From Nonomuraea sp. SYSU D8015 (GTDB lineage Bacteria > Actinomycetota > Actinomycetes > Streptosporangiales > Streptosporangiaceae), in contig NZ_VJYI01000027.1 of the NCBI RefSeq assembly GCF_008065375.1, positions 1-64,000 of the forward strand: a stretch of DNA of 64,000 nucleotides, written 5' to 3'. This document shows, piece after piece, positions 1 through 8,612 of this stretch (the first letter of the stretch is position 1; each line of letters starts with the position of its first letter). The position numbers were made by a program, and so were the translations under genes. The notes below the pieces were generated by a model that was given only the letters and a program-made list of their open reading frames with translations, searched no databases and was not told the origin of the DNA.

Positions 1-84
1 CGGCGCAGGCTTCATTCCGCAAACGGGTATCGGACTCCGCTTGAGGTCCACAACGAGTACCTGAGCCGGCAGCTCGCAGCATGA
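1..84 (+). CDS. IS3-family transposase (OrfB type), C-terminal fragment at window edge
   Basis: Frame 1 reads into the window and ends at a TGA at 82-84. The visible 27 residues include LHSANGYRTPLEVHNEY, the characteristic C-terminal region of IS3-group DDE transposases (family pattern HSALGYRTPxEVH), just after the DDE catalytic core. Whether the protein is intact cannot be judged because its start lies outside the window. Its orientation is opposite to livG, the gene it interrupts. Confidence 0.75.
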   Translation, partial: RRRLHSANGYRTPLEVHNEYLSRQLAA

Positions 85-126
85 AGTGATCATCAGGAAG
101 CTGTCCGGAGAACGCGGGGCTCCTCA
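1..126 (+). mobile_element. Right end of an IS3-family insertion sequence
   Basis: The first 126 bases hold the 3' end of an IS3-type transposase frame (1-84) followed by about 40 bases of non-coding end. The element appears to stop at the CA dinucleotide at 125-126: the bases from 127 on read straight into livG codons, while the bases before it do not encode any livG homology. Read on the minus strand the end begins TGAGGAGCCCCGCG, which fits the TG...CA ends of IS3 elements. The left end lies outside the window, so neither the target duplication nor the full element can be checked. Confidence 0.7.
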
Positions 127-849
127 CATTCCCTGATCCCGCAGCGACTTCACATGCCCGAGCAGGGACTGCTTCAGCGCTGGGTTGACGCCGGCCATGG
201 GTTCGTCGAGCATGACCAGCTTCGGTTCGACCATGAGCGCTCGCGCCATCTCGAGCAGCTTTCTCTGGCCGCCTGACAGGGACCCGGCGAAATCTTCCTC
301 CTTGGCGTCGAGCTTGAATCGCTTGAGCAGGTCTCGGGCCCGGTCGGTGATGTCTCGTTCCTGCGCCCGCCACAGGGCGGGGAGCGCGGCGGCCCACAAG
401 CGTTCACCACGCTGACCTGTGGCGCCCATCCGCATGTTCTCCAGTACTGTCAGTTTCGAGAGCACTCTGGTCAGCTGGAAGGTCCGCACCATGCCGAGGC
501 GTGCCACTTTGTACGCTGCCTTGCCTTTGAGCGGTGTCCCGTCGAAGGACCAGGAACCGCCATCGGGTTGATCGAAGCCGGTGAGCAGGTTGAAGAACGT
601 GGTCTTGCCTGCACCGTTGGGTCCGATCAAGGCGGTGATGACCCCACGTTGGATTTCGAGATGTTCCACGTCGACCGCGGTGAGGCCTCCGAAGGTGCGG
701 CGGATTCCGTTCACGACCACAACGGGGTCGGGTTTGGCAGCGCCAGGCTCATGCGGCACCGACTGCAAAGCAGTCGGGCACTCGGTTGGGACGTCCTTGG
801 GTGCGGTGCCCGAGGAGAGGTGGTCAGCGGGGAAGTTGTCAGTGGGCAT
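124..849 (-). pseudogene. livG: livG: branched-chain amino acid-type ABC ATPase, C-terminally truncated by an IS
   Basis: ATP-binding subunit of a LivFGHM-type importer. The sequence shows Walker A GPNGAGKT, the LSGGQ signature and Walker B LVMLDEP, but it stops immediately after LRDQGM, exactly where the family continues into the H-loop (typically VLFVEHDM). The TGA at 124-126 is supplied by the IS3 terminal sequence, so the D-loop is present but the switch histidine and the LivG C-terminal region are lost. The start at 849 is preferred: GGGAG lies 10 nt upstream, and the upstream ATG at 873 would put that Shine-Dalgarno inside the gene. There is an unusual ~45-residue Ser/Pro-rich N-terminal extension before the ABC domain. 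It overlaps livM by 11 nt. The truncated protein is probably inactive. Confidence 0.85.
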
Positions 850-1819
850 CGAGCGCGATCTCCCTTCGATCACCGAAGATGCCTTGCGGCCGGAAGATCA
901 TCAGCAGCATCAGCACCAATCCGACCAACATCAGCCGGAAGATCGATGCTTGGTCGGCGTTCATGAACTGCGCCACGACCGGGTAGCCCGCCAACTGCGT
1001 CAAGACCGATCCGAGAAACGACAGGATCGCCCAGAACATCACCGCGCCGACGATCGGACCAAGGATCCGAGCGGCGCCACCGAGGATGAGCATGGTCAAG
1101 GCGATGAAGGTGAAGTCCAGGTTGAACGTGTCCGCCTGGACGGAGGCGGCTCCGAACGCGCCCACGAAACCTCCGGCGCATCCGACCACTCCACCGAGGA
1201 TGAGGGCCTGGATCTTGTAGCCGTAGACGTTCTTGCCCAGAGACCGCATCGCATCCTCGTCTTCACGGATGCCCCGGAGAACCCTTCCCCACGGTGATCG
1301 CATCAGGGCCCAGGTGAACAGACTGATCATGATGACCAGGCCCCAGCCGACAACGACCGTCCACAGCTCCTCCCGGCTGTAGGTCAGGAAGAAGCCGTCG
1401 TAGTGCGGCAGCGGGTTGAGGCTTCTGAACCCGGCGGTGAAGCCGGTCACACCGTCCTTGCCGTGAAAGTACGTCCGGAACGACGTCCCGAACACAAGGC
1501 GCAGGATCTCTGCCGCCGCGATGGTGACGATCGCCAGGTAATCCGCCCGAAGACGCAGGGTAGGGATACCCAAGATCAGCGCCAACGCCACGGTGCAGGC
1601 GATCGCGAGCAGGATCGCGAGGACGGTGGGCATCCCGCTTGTGGCGATCGCCGCGCCCATGATGTAACCGCCCACCGACAAGAAGGCGGCCTGACCGAAG
1701 TTGACCAGCCCGGCGTAGCCGAACTGAATGTTCAAACCGATCGCGGCCAAGCAGAACGAGACGGCCACGTAGCCGAAGCCGTCGTGCAGTGCCCCCGTGA
1801 CGGCGCCGATGATGTCCAT
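839..1819 (-). CDS. livM: LivM-type branched-chain amino acid ABC transporter permease
   Basis: Membrane permease of the LivM/UrtC family, 326 aa, about the usual length. Hydrophobic segments run through most of the protein. It carries the family hallmarks NIQFGYAGLVNFGQAAF near residue 30-45 and LGGAARILGPIVGAV near residue 245. It should pair with LivH to form the membrane channel for branched-chain amino acids or a related substrate; the substrate is not decided by sequence alone. It starts 4 nt after livH stops and overlaps livG, so the three genes are one operon. No periplasmic binding protein (LivK) or LivF is in the window; LivF would lie beyond the IS insertion. Confidence 0.85.
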   Translation of the reverse strand: MDIIGAVTGALHDGFGYVAVSFCLAAIGLNIQFGYAGLVNFGQAAFLSVGGYIMGAAIATSGMPTVLAILLAIACTVALALILGIPTLRLRADYLAIVTIAAAEILRLVFGTSFRTYFHGKDGVTGFTAGFRSLNPLPHYDGFFLTYSREELWTVVVGWGLVIMISLFTWALMRSPWGRVLRGIREDEDAMRSLGKNVYGYKIQALILGGVVGCAGGFVGAFGAASVQADTFNLDFTFIALTMLILGGAARILGPIVGAVMFWAILSFLGSVLTQLAGYPVVAQFMNADQASIFRLMLVGLVLMLLMIFRPQGIFGDRREIALDAH

Positions 1820-1823
1820 GTCC

Positions 1824-3155
1824 TCACCCGATCCTCTCGGCGCGGCCGAGCAAGCCTTGTGGGCGCACGAGCAGGACCAGCGCCAGCAGAACCATCGCGC
1901 CTGCGAACTTGAGTTCCGATGGGATGACCAAGGTCGAGGTCTCGACGAACAGCCCGATGATGATCGAGCCGATCAGCGCGCCCCACACTGATCCCAGACC
2001 TCCGACGCAGGTAGCGGCGAAGATCAACAGCAGTACCTGCGCTCCCAGTTGGTAGGACACCGATTGGGAGAATCCCAAGAACGCCCCGCTCAGTCCCGCC
2101 AGCGCGGTGCCCACGATCCACACCGTGGCTATGACCCGATTGACGCTGATCCCCGTCGCAGAGGCGAGGGCCGGATTGTCCGACACCGCTCGCGTGGCGC
2201 GACCGAGCCGGGTGTACTGCAAAGCAAGAGTGACCGCGACGAGCGCAAGCCCGCTGACGGAGATGATGACCACGTCTCGCATGGTGTAGGTGAACAAGCC
2301 GAAGGCGTCTCGGCCGGCGGGCGTGACGTATTCGCGGTAGGTCAAGGCACGGCCGCCTGTGAAGTACTGGTAGAAGTTCCGGAGAAAGAACTGCAGACCG
2401 ATCGAGACGATCATCATGGCGACGAGTCCCGTTCCGCGGCGTCTGAGTGGACCCCACAAACCCTTTTCGTTCAGGTAGCCGAACAGTGCCGACAGCGCTA
2501 CCGCCACCGTCACCGCCACGACGATGGGCAGCCCTACGACCCGGTTGCCGAGATAGGTGACGAATGCCCCGAAGGTCACCAGCTCGCCGTGGGAGAAGTT
2601 CGACAGTCCGGTCGTGCCGAACACCATGGACAGGCCGAGAGCCCCCAATGACAGCACCAAGCCGAAGAGCAGACCGTTGTAGAGCAGTTGGGGGACCTGG
2701 TCCCACACCGTCGACACTCGCCGCGTATCGGGACCGAGGGGGAAGTTGACGGTGATCGTGCTCAAGGTGCCCGTTGGCCGCAAGGTGTTCGACGCTCCGT
2801 CGCGGATCTGCACAGCATCGGGAAGCGTCTTGGTGTCCAAGATGACGGCCAGGGTGCCCGAGTCGCTGCCGGGCACGGTGATCGCGAACCGGCCTTGGTC
2901 GTTGCTGACGCCCGTGTAGGTCTTACCCGTGCTGCTCTGGACATTGATCTTCACCCCAGCGACCGGTGCGTTGTTGTCGGCAGAGTTGCGCAACGTTCCC
3001 TGCACGGTCCGATCACCGGCCGCGTACGCCGCGTACGTCGGAGCGCCCGCTGCCACGACGCCGAGCAGGGCGATCGCGAGCATGACCGCTCCCAGCAGTA
3101 GTGACAGGCGGGCAGGATGGCGGCGTACGCGCCAACGTGCACGGGGTGGTGTCAT
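1824..3155 (-). CDS. livH: LivH-type ABC permease with an N-terminal carboxypeptidase-regulatory-like domain
   Basis: LivH-family permease, 443 aa instead of the usual ~290. The start at 3155 is chosen because GGAGAGG sits 3 nt upstream; the open frame upstream to 3272 has no coding look. Residues ~15-45 form a signal/anchor helix. Residues ~48-135 look like a small beta-sandwich (VQGTLRN..PVAGVKINV..TGVSNDQGRFAITVPG) of the carboxypeptidase regulatory/CNA-B-like type, which would lie outside the membrane. The permease proper follows from about residue 155, with LSMVFGTTGLSNFSHGELVTFG, the LivH hallmark. First gene of the livH-livM-livG operon. The extra domain might bind substrate or dock a binding protein; that is inference. 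Confidence 0.8.
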   Translation of the reverse strand: MTPPRARWRVRRHPARLSLLLGAVMLAIALLGVVAAGAPTYAAYAAGDRTVQGTLRNSADNNAPVAGVKINVQSSTGKTYTGVSNDQGRFAITVPGSDSGTLAVILDTKTLPDAVQIRDGASNTLRPTGTLSTITVNFPLGPDTRRVSTVWDQVPQLLYNGLLFGLVLSLGALGLSMVFGTTGLSNFSHGELVTFGAFVTYLGNRVVGLPIVVAVTVAVALSALFGYLNEKGLWGPLRRRGTGLVAMMIVSIGLQFFLRNFYQYFTGGRALTYREYVTPAGRDAFGLFTYTMRDVVIISVSGLALVAVTLALQYTRLGRATRAVSDNPALASATGISVNRVIATVWIVGTALAGLSGAFLGFSQSVSYQLGAQVLLLIFAATCVGGLGSVWGALIGSIIIGLFVETSTLVIPSELKFAGAMVLLALVLLVRPQGLLGRAERIG

Positions 3156-3854
3156 AGCCTCTCCGAAATTGCATGGCGGATATCCGATCGGCCTGGCGGC
3201 GGGCGGGGCCGGCAGGCGGCGACGACAGCGTGGGGAGACCGACGACCGATACCACTCTGCCGCGGGCTGCATCGGCCGTACCGCAGATTTCGGGTGGCCG
3301 ATTCTCGCGGTTCTGGAATGCTATGCGCCGCCCATTGCCCGGTCCAGTCGTCGTTATCGACGCGCACTCATCGATATCTTCGACTAATCAATTCGCCGGG
3401 CTGGTGGTCGTTGCGGGTTGGACGTGCGGTGACGTCCATGCGACCGGTGGAGGCGCGGTGGCTGAGCCTGTCCGTGTACGCAGACTGACCGACCAGGAGG
3501 GGCAGAAGCTGCAGCTGGCTACTGCTCCGTGGGCGACGACTGGCCGTGGGGCGTCAACCGGCGCCGCAAGGGCACCACCAACACCCCGGCCGCGCCGAGG
3601 TCGATCCGAGCCGCCCGACCCGGCGGCGCCCCCGCAACCGCGTGCAATACCCCGCATCGCCAGCCTCGTCCAAGCCGTCCTCACCCTTCACCTGGCGTGC
3701 TCAGACGAAGGTTGACAACGGCTCACGGTCTCGTCGGACATGCCGCAAGACGAGGCGGTCTCGCGGTGCCTCAATGTGGGGCAGCAAATGTTTTCGCGTA
3801 CGATTGGTGATCTCAAGCGACGAATCGGTGGTCACGGGCGGCGATTGGTGCGTG
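3156..3854. other. Long intergenic region between liv operon and LysR gene
   Basis: About 700 bases with no supportable gene. Open frames here lack start signals and family resemblance. It contains the divergent promoters for livH (leftward) and the LysR gene (rightward). A slightly A/T-richer stretch around 3340-3400 is the likeliest liv promoter zone, but no clear -35/-10 pair or LysR T-N11-A palindrome could be fixed with confidence. Confidence 0.5.
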
Positions 3855-4757
3855 ATGTACGACCTTCACCGGCTTCGGTTGCTGCGCGAACTCAAGCACC
3901 GCGGCACCCTTGCAGCTGTGGCTTCGGCCCTCTCGTACAGCCCTTCGACCATCTCTTCGCATCTTTCGCAGCTGGAGGCCGAGGTGGGCGTCCCCCTCCT
4001 GGAACCCATGGGACGTCGGGTCCGCCTGACGCCCGCGGCGGAGATGCTGGTCGGGCATATTGAGGTGATCTTGGACCGGCTCGAGCAGGCCGAGGCCGAT
4101 ATCGCGCGGGCCAAAACTGTGCTCGAGGGGGACCTGCGGATTGCGACCTTCCAGACCGCTGCTAAGACTCTGGTCCTACCTGCCGTAGAGCTGCTTCAGC
4201 GCGAGCATCCGCAACTTCGCGTCTACGTGCATCAGGAGAACGAACGCACACCGCTGCGGGCGCTTGTCGCGCACGAATTCGACCTGGTCATCGCCGAGGA
4301 GTACCCGGGGGAGCCGCCGTCGGCTCTGACGGGCCTGCACACTCAGCTTCTCCTCGAGGATCCTCTTCTCCTGGCCACCCCACCCGGGGGCGAGCCGCCG
4401 CAGCTCGCAGCTCTCGCACACCTGCCTTGGGTCATGGAACCCGAGGGCAATGCCGCCAGGCGCTGGGCCAGCGCTGTCTGTCGCCAAGCCGGCTTTGAAC
4501 CCCACGTTCGCTACCAGTCGACCGACCTCACCTTCCATGTGCGATTGATCGAAGCCGGGCAGGCGGTCGGATTCCTACCCAAACTTGCCTGGGGCGTCCA
4601 CGCTCCTACAGTGACACTTACCGAGCTGACGCCGCCGAACGCTCGGCGCGTCCTCATCGCTACCCGCACCGGCAGCCACCATCACCCGGCCGTCGTTGCC
4701 GCCCGTGTCGCGCTCGACCGAATCAGCCGCAGCGCACGAGATCTGACCCGGAGTTGA
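3855..4757 (+). CDS. LysR-family transcriptional regulator
   Basis: LysR-type regulator, 300 aa, normal family length. An N-terminal winged HTH spans residues ~3-60 (LHRLRLLRELKHRGTLAAVA then YSPSTISSHLSQLE), followed by a linker helix and a periplasmic-binding-like effector domain (~90-290). Start at 3855 ATG; a GTG one codon earlier is equally possible. It faces away from the liv operon across 700 bp, the usual divergent arrangement for a LysR regulator and its target, so control of the liv genes is plausible but unproven. If so, the regulator now serves an operon whose ATPase is broken. Confidence 0.85.
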   Translation: MYDLHRLRLLRELKHRGTLAAVASALSYSPSTISSHLSQLEAEVGVPLLEPMGRRVRLTPAAEMLVGHIEVILDRLEQAEADIARAKTVLEGDLRIATFQTAAKTLVLPAVELLQREHPQLRVYVHQENERTPLRALVAHEFDLVIAEEYPGEPPSALTGLHTQLLLEDPLLLATPPGGEPPQLAALAHLPWVMEPEGNAARRWASAVCRQAGFEPHVRYQSTDLTFHVRLIEAGQAVGFLPKLAWGVHAPTVTLTELTPPNARRVLIATRTGSHHHPAVVAARVALDRISRSARDLTRS

Positions 4758-4764
4758 CGCCCGA

Positions 4765-4779
4765 GAGGCCCCCGGCCTC
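4765..4779 (+). terminator. Candidate hairpin terminator after the LysR gene
   Basis: GAGGCC-CCC-GGCCTC forms a perfect 6-bp stem with a 3-nt loop, 7 nt after the LysR stop codon. There is no U-tract, which is usual for actinobacterial terminators. It could also serve transcription from the opposite side. Confidence 0.4.
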
Positions 4780-5033
4780 GGGGCGGTAAGCACACGGCCC
4801 AACGTGACGGTGATGGGCTCGACCCGCGCGAGCTGAGCCGCCGCGGTAGGCCGGTGATCTCATACGTCCGCCACTACCGGCACGAGTACGCCCCAACCGT
4901 GCCACACCAGGCCGTGCACCCGCGGCGTGAGCTATGTCCCGATGCGGTAATGCTGCTTACCTGATCCAGCGCAGTTCCCGGCCGCTGCGTCCCTGGGCTC
5001 ACTCGTCTAGGGATCGGCGGCGCGCCACGCCGG

Positions 5034-6536
5034 TCACCCGCCCACCGACACGGTGTACTCGCGGGTGACCGGAGCGCTCAGCTTGTCGTAGTCCCTGAGC
5101 TGGACCGTGAACGTGGACGATCCGGCCTTGGCCGGGGTGCCGGTGATCGTGCCGGTGAAGCGGTCCAGGGTCAGCCCCTCCGGGAGCGCGCCCCGTACGA
5201 CCTGCCAGTCGTAAAACGGCACGCCGCCCTTGGCCTTGAGCCGCTGGTCATAGGCCGCTCCGCTCTTGGCCTCGGGCAGCGAGGCGGTCTCGATCGACGG
5301 CTTGAGGAACGGGGTCAGGTCGCGGTTGAGCTTCCAGCCGGCGTTCTCCGCGATCAGCAGCGTCAGCTTGGTCAGCTCCCAGCGCCGGACGGGGAAGTGG
5401 TGGCGCCAGCCGCCGTTCTGGCCGCTGAGCCGGTCCCAGTACGGCTCGTCGCCGGGCACGTGGTAGCTCGTGTCGAGCGGCACCGGGTAGCCCTGGTAGT
5501 CGACGACGTCCTGGCCGTCCCCGCCGCGGCTCTCGACGTACCGGCGCATGCCCGCCCAGTCGCTGTGGAAGGCGACCGCGTGGCCGTACTCGTGCATGAC
5601 CAGGCCCTGCACGTCGATGTACCGGCCGAGGTCGGTCTTGTACCAGTCCTCGTCCTTGAGTGAGGTGAACAGCTTCATCAGCTGCTCGTCGTACTCGAGG
5701 ATCATGGTGGTCGAGCGGTGGTACGGGGTCGGCTCGCCGTTGCGGGTGTGGAACTTGCCGTTGACCGTGGGGTAGCCGGTCGAGTACGGCGTCTGGATGC
5801 CGCGGAAGAACACGTACATGCCGTTGTAGGGCTTGGCGTTGCTCGCCTCGACCTCGTTCTGCCAGTCATTGCCCGGCAGCCGGTTCACCTCGTCGCCCGC
5901 CGGGACCGTGTCGAACGGCTCCAGGTCGAAGAAGGCGAACCAGTTCTTGACCGCCTGTTCGGCGGCCTTGCGCACGCCGGGGTCGGAGAAGTAGCCGGTG
6001 ATCGTGTCGTACCGGTAGTCGAACTCGATCGGGATGGTGGGCCGCAGCGGGGTCTTCTCGTCCTGCTGCACCCTGATCGGCATCGTCTGGGTGCGTCTGG
6101 CGCCGGTCGCGTCAGTGGTGCGCATGACCCACTGGTGCAGCTCGTCGCTGCCCGCGCCCTGCTTGGAGTGGATGGCCAGCCGCACGACCTCCCGGTCGTA
6201 CGGCCCGGTGAGGGTGAACGACTTGGTGGCGCCGGTGGCGGTCAGCTCGCTCGGCAGGTTGAGCATCAGCCTGGAGGTGTGCTTGGCGTGCAGGTCCACC
6301 TTCAGCGGATAGGTGATCCCGGGCACCCGCGGCGCCCGGACGGTCAGCTCGACGGAGGGGTTGGCCAGGTAACCCTGCCAGTCCACGAGCTGCACGCCGT
6401 AGTCGTTGACCTTGCGGAAGAAGATGTCGTAGACCTCCAGCTCGGGCGCCTCCCTGGGGGCGGCGAGGCTGGGGGAGGGGAGGGACAGCGCGCCCGCCAG
6501 GGCGGCGAGCGCGCCGAGTGCTGCGATCTTCCTCAT
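5034..6536 (-). CDS. Secreted HExxH metalloprotease-like protein, shorter paralogue
   Basis: 500 aa with a clear Sec signal peptide (MRKIAALGALAALAGALSL, cleavage near LAA-PRE). Residues ~35-160 look like a beta-rich domain, ~165-410 a catalytic domain with HEYGHAVAFHSDWAGM at ~315-330, and ~420-500 a putative Ig-like (He_PIG-type) domain with LPEGLTLDRFTGTITGTPA. HExxH implies a zinc hydrolase. The spacing to the third His (HExxHxxxxH, then SD) differs by one residue from the metzincin HExxHxxGxxH, so the family is not one I can name. About 65-70% similar by eye to the upstream neighbour (6547-8508), from which it is separated by 10 nt, so the two are co-transcribed. Probably acts outside the cell on protein or glycoprotein. 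Confidence 0.7.
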   Translation of the reverse strand: MRKIAALGALAALAGALSLPSPSLAAPREAPELEVYDIFFRKVNDYGVQLVDWQGYLANPSVELTVRAPRVPGITYPLKVDLHAKHTSRLMLNLPSELTATGATKSFTLTGPYDREVVRLAIHSKQGAGSDELHQWVMRTTDATGARRTQTMPIRVQQDEKTPLRPTIPIEFDYRYDTITGYFSDPGVRKAAEQAVKNWFAFFDLEPFDTVPAGDEVNRLPGNDWQNEVEASNAKPYNGMYVFFRGIQTPYSTGYPTVNGKFHTRNGEPTPYHRSTTMILEYDEQLMKLFTSLKDEDWYKTDLGRYIDVQGLVMHEYGHAVAFHSDWAGMRRYVESRGGDGQDVVDYQGYPVPLDTSYHVPGDEPYWDRLSGQNGGWRHHFPVRRWELTKLTLLIAENAGWKLNRDLTPFLKPSIETASLPEAKSGAAYDQRLKAKGGVPFYDWQVVRGALPEGLTLDRFTGTITGTPAKAGSSTFTVQLRDYDKLSAPVTREYTVSVGG

Positions 6537-6546
6537 GGAGGCCCTT

Positions 6547-8508
6547 CTAGGTGTATGCCTTCACTTCCAGCAGCCCGACCGAGGCTTGCCCGCTCTGCAG
6601 CGCGACCCTGAGCCTGGTCGTCGTCACGGGGGTGAACGTGACGCGGTTGTAGGCGTTCAACGCGGTGGGATAGGTGCGGGGGATGTCGGCGTAGGCGCTG
6701 CCGTTCCAGTACTGCAGCTTCCAGGAGGCGGGCAGGCGTACGCCGCCGCCGTCGTCGAAGAAGTAGACGTCGGCGGATCTGATGGTCTGTGCCGAGGGCC
6801 AGGTCAGCTCGGCCCATTGGGTGCCGGTGTTGGGCCAGGTGCCCCAGCGGCGGTTGACGGTGTCGTTGGAGCGGGGCGGGTCGATGCCGTCGTTGATCGC
6901 CGCCACGCTCTCCCACGGCGAGGTGTACGACGCCGACGGTGTGGCGCTGCCGGCCACGTTCGCCGGGGTGCCGCCGCCGTTGCCCACGGGCAGCGTGAAC
7001 GTCCTGGTCACCGGGGTGCTCATCCGGTCGTAGTCCCGGAGCTGGACGGTGAAGGTGGACGTGCCCGCCGTGGCCGGGGTGCCGGTGATCGCGCCGGTGA
7101 AGCGGTCGAGGCTCAGGCCGGCGGGCAGGGAGCCGCCGGTGACCTGCCAGTCGTAGAACGGGACGCCGCCCTTGGCCTGGAGGGTCTGCTGGTAGGCGGT
7201 GCCCGGCGTGGCCGCGGGGAGTGAGGTGGTGACGATGGACGGCGGCAGGAACGGGGTGAGGTTGCGGTTGAGCCGCCAGCCGGCGTTCTCGGCCACCAGC
7301 AGCGTCAGCTTGGTCAGCATCCACCTGCGGGTGGGGAAGAAGTGGCTCCAGCCGCCGCTCTGCCCGCTGAGGCGGTCCCAGTACCGCTGCTCGCCGGGAA
7401 TGTGGTAGCTGCTGTCCAGCGGCACCGGGTAGCCCTGGTAGGCGACCACGTCCGGGTCGTTGCCGCCGCCCTGCACGTACGAGCGCATGCCCGCCCAGTC
7501 GCTGTGGAAGGCGACCGCGTGGCCGTACTCGTGCATGACCAGGCCGTGCACATCGAGCACCGAGCCCTGGATCTCCGTCCTGTACCAGTCCTCGTCGGCC
7601 AGGGAGGTGAACAGCCGCTTGTTCGCCTCGTCGTACTCGAAGATCATCGCGGTGGAGCGGTGCAGCGGGCCGGGGAGCTGCTGGCCGCCCCGGGTGCTGT
7701 AGCGGCCGTTGTTGGCCGGGTAGCCGGTCGAGTACGGGGTCTGGATGCCGCGGAAGAACACGTACATGCCGTTGTAGGCGGACTGGTTGGTGACGTTGAT
7801 CGTGTTCTGCCAGTCGTTGCCCGGCAGGTGGTTCGGCTCCGCCCCGGCCGCCACGGTGTCGAACGGCTGCATGTCGAAGAAGCGGAACCAGTCCTTGACC
7901 GCCTCCTCGGCGGCGGTCCTGAAGGCGGCGTCGTTGAAGTAGCCGGTGATGGTGTCGTACCGGTAGTCGAAGGCGATCGGGAGGGTGGGCTGCAGCGCGG
8001 TCTTCTCGTCCTGCTGCACCCTGATCGGCATCTGCTGCTGGTACGTGGCTCCGCCGGCGTCCCGGACGGTGAGCCGGAGCGTGTAACTTTCATCCTCGCC
8101 GGGGCCGCGCTTGGAGTGGATCGTGAGCTTGAACGTCTTCTGCTCGCTCGCACTGGCGAAGGTGAGGGACTTGGTCGCGCCCGTGGCGGTGAGCTGGCTC
8201 GGCAGGTCCATCATCAGTCTGGAGGTGCCCTCGGCCTTCAGGTCGACGGTGATGGGGTAGCGGACGTCGGGCGGGGGTTTGACGGTGAGCTCGACGTAGG
8301 GATTGGCCAGGTAGCCCTGCCAGTCGACGAGCTTGACGCCGTAGTCGTTGACGGTTCTGCCGAACATGTCGACGACCTGGGCGGTGGGGGCGGCATGCGC
8401 TTGCTGGGGCACGCCGCCCGTGAGTAAGGCGGTGAACAAGACTGCCGCTGCGGTGATTCGCCGGGCGCCCTTCGCGGCTTTCCGGGCGCGGCTGCATCCT
8501 TGGTCCAT
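6547..8508 (-). CDS. Secreted HExxH metalloprotease-like protein with C-terminal discoidin-like domain
   Basis: 653 aa, the longer paralogue of the next gene. A signal peptide is at residues ~15-40 (TAAAVLFTALLTGGVPQQAHA). It has the same N-terminal beta domain, catalytic core with HEYGHAVAFHSDWAGM at about residue 330, and Ig-like segment. It then adds ~140 residues (from about 510: ANVAGSATPSASYTSPWESVAAINDG ... RLRVALQSG) resembling a discoidin/F5-8C carbohydrate-binding fold, which suggests binding to glycans or cell-wall surfaces. GAGGAG lies 6 nt before the ATG. First gene of the two-gene operon. Its promoter carries an operator nearly identical to the one before the GH127 operon (see 8527-8578), tying the proteases to arabinoside uptake. 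Confidence 0.7.
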   Translation of the reverse strand: MDQGCSRARKAAKGARRITAAAVLFTALLTGGVPQQAHAAPTAQVVDMFGRTVNDYGVKLVDWQGYLANPYVELTVKPPPDVRYPITVDLKAEGTSRLMMDLPSQLTATGATKSLTFASASEQKTFKLTIHSKRGPGEDESYTLRLTVRDAGGATYQQQMPIRVQQDEKTALQPTLPIAFDYRYDTITGYFNDAAFRTAAEEAVKDWFRFFDMQPFDTVAAGAEPNHLPGNDWQNTINVTNQSAYNGMYVFFRGIQTPYSTGYPANNGRYSTRGGQQLPGPLHRSTAMIFEYDEANKRLFTSLADEDWYRTEIQGSVLDVHGLVMHEYGHAVAFHSDWAGMRSYVQGGGNDPDVVAYQGYPVPLDSSYHIPGEQRYWDRLSGQSGGWSHFFPTRRWMLTKLTLLVAENAGWRLNRNLTPFLPPSIVTTSLPAATPGTAYQQTLQAKGGVPFYDWQVTGGSLPAGLSLDRFTGAITGTPATAGTSTFTVQLRDYDRMSTPVTRTFTLPVGNGGGTPANVAGSATPSASYTSPWESVAAINDGIDPPRSNDTVNRRWGTWPNTGTQWAELTWPSAQTIRSADVYFFDDGGGVRLPASWKLQYWNGSAYADIPRTYPTALNAYNRVTFTPVTTTRLRVALQSGQASVGLLEVKAYT

Positions 8509-8526
8509 CCGGACTCCTCAGAAGGA

Positions 8527-8578
8527 TGGGAATAGGTTTTCCCACGCGCACGGTAAGATGTTACACAGCACCGGTCAA
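8527..8578 (-). promoter_or_regulatory. Promoter and LacI-type operator of the metalloprotease operon
   Basis: On the minus strand TTGACC (8578-8573), a 17-bp spacer and TACCGT (8555-8550) form a good sigma-70-type promoter. Five bases further on is the operator TGGGAATAGGTTTTCCCA (8527-8544, written on +), a palindrome with perfect 6-bp arms TGGGAA/TTCCCA. The site would overlap the transcription start, a classic repressor position. The same layout, with the same spacings, occurs before the GH127 operon at 9691-9752; the two ~53-base segments match at about 42 positions. Confidence 0.7.
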
Positions 8579-8612
8579 CCCCGGAGTGCTACTGATCTAC
8601 AATGTAAAGGCG

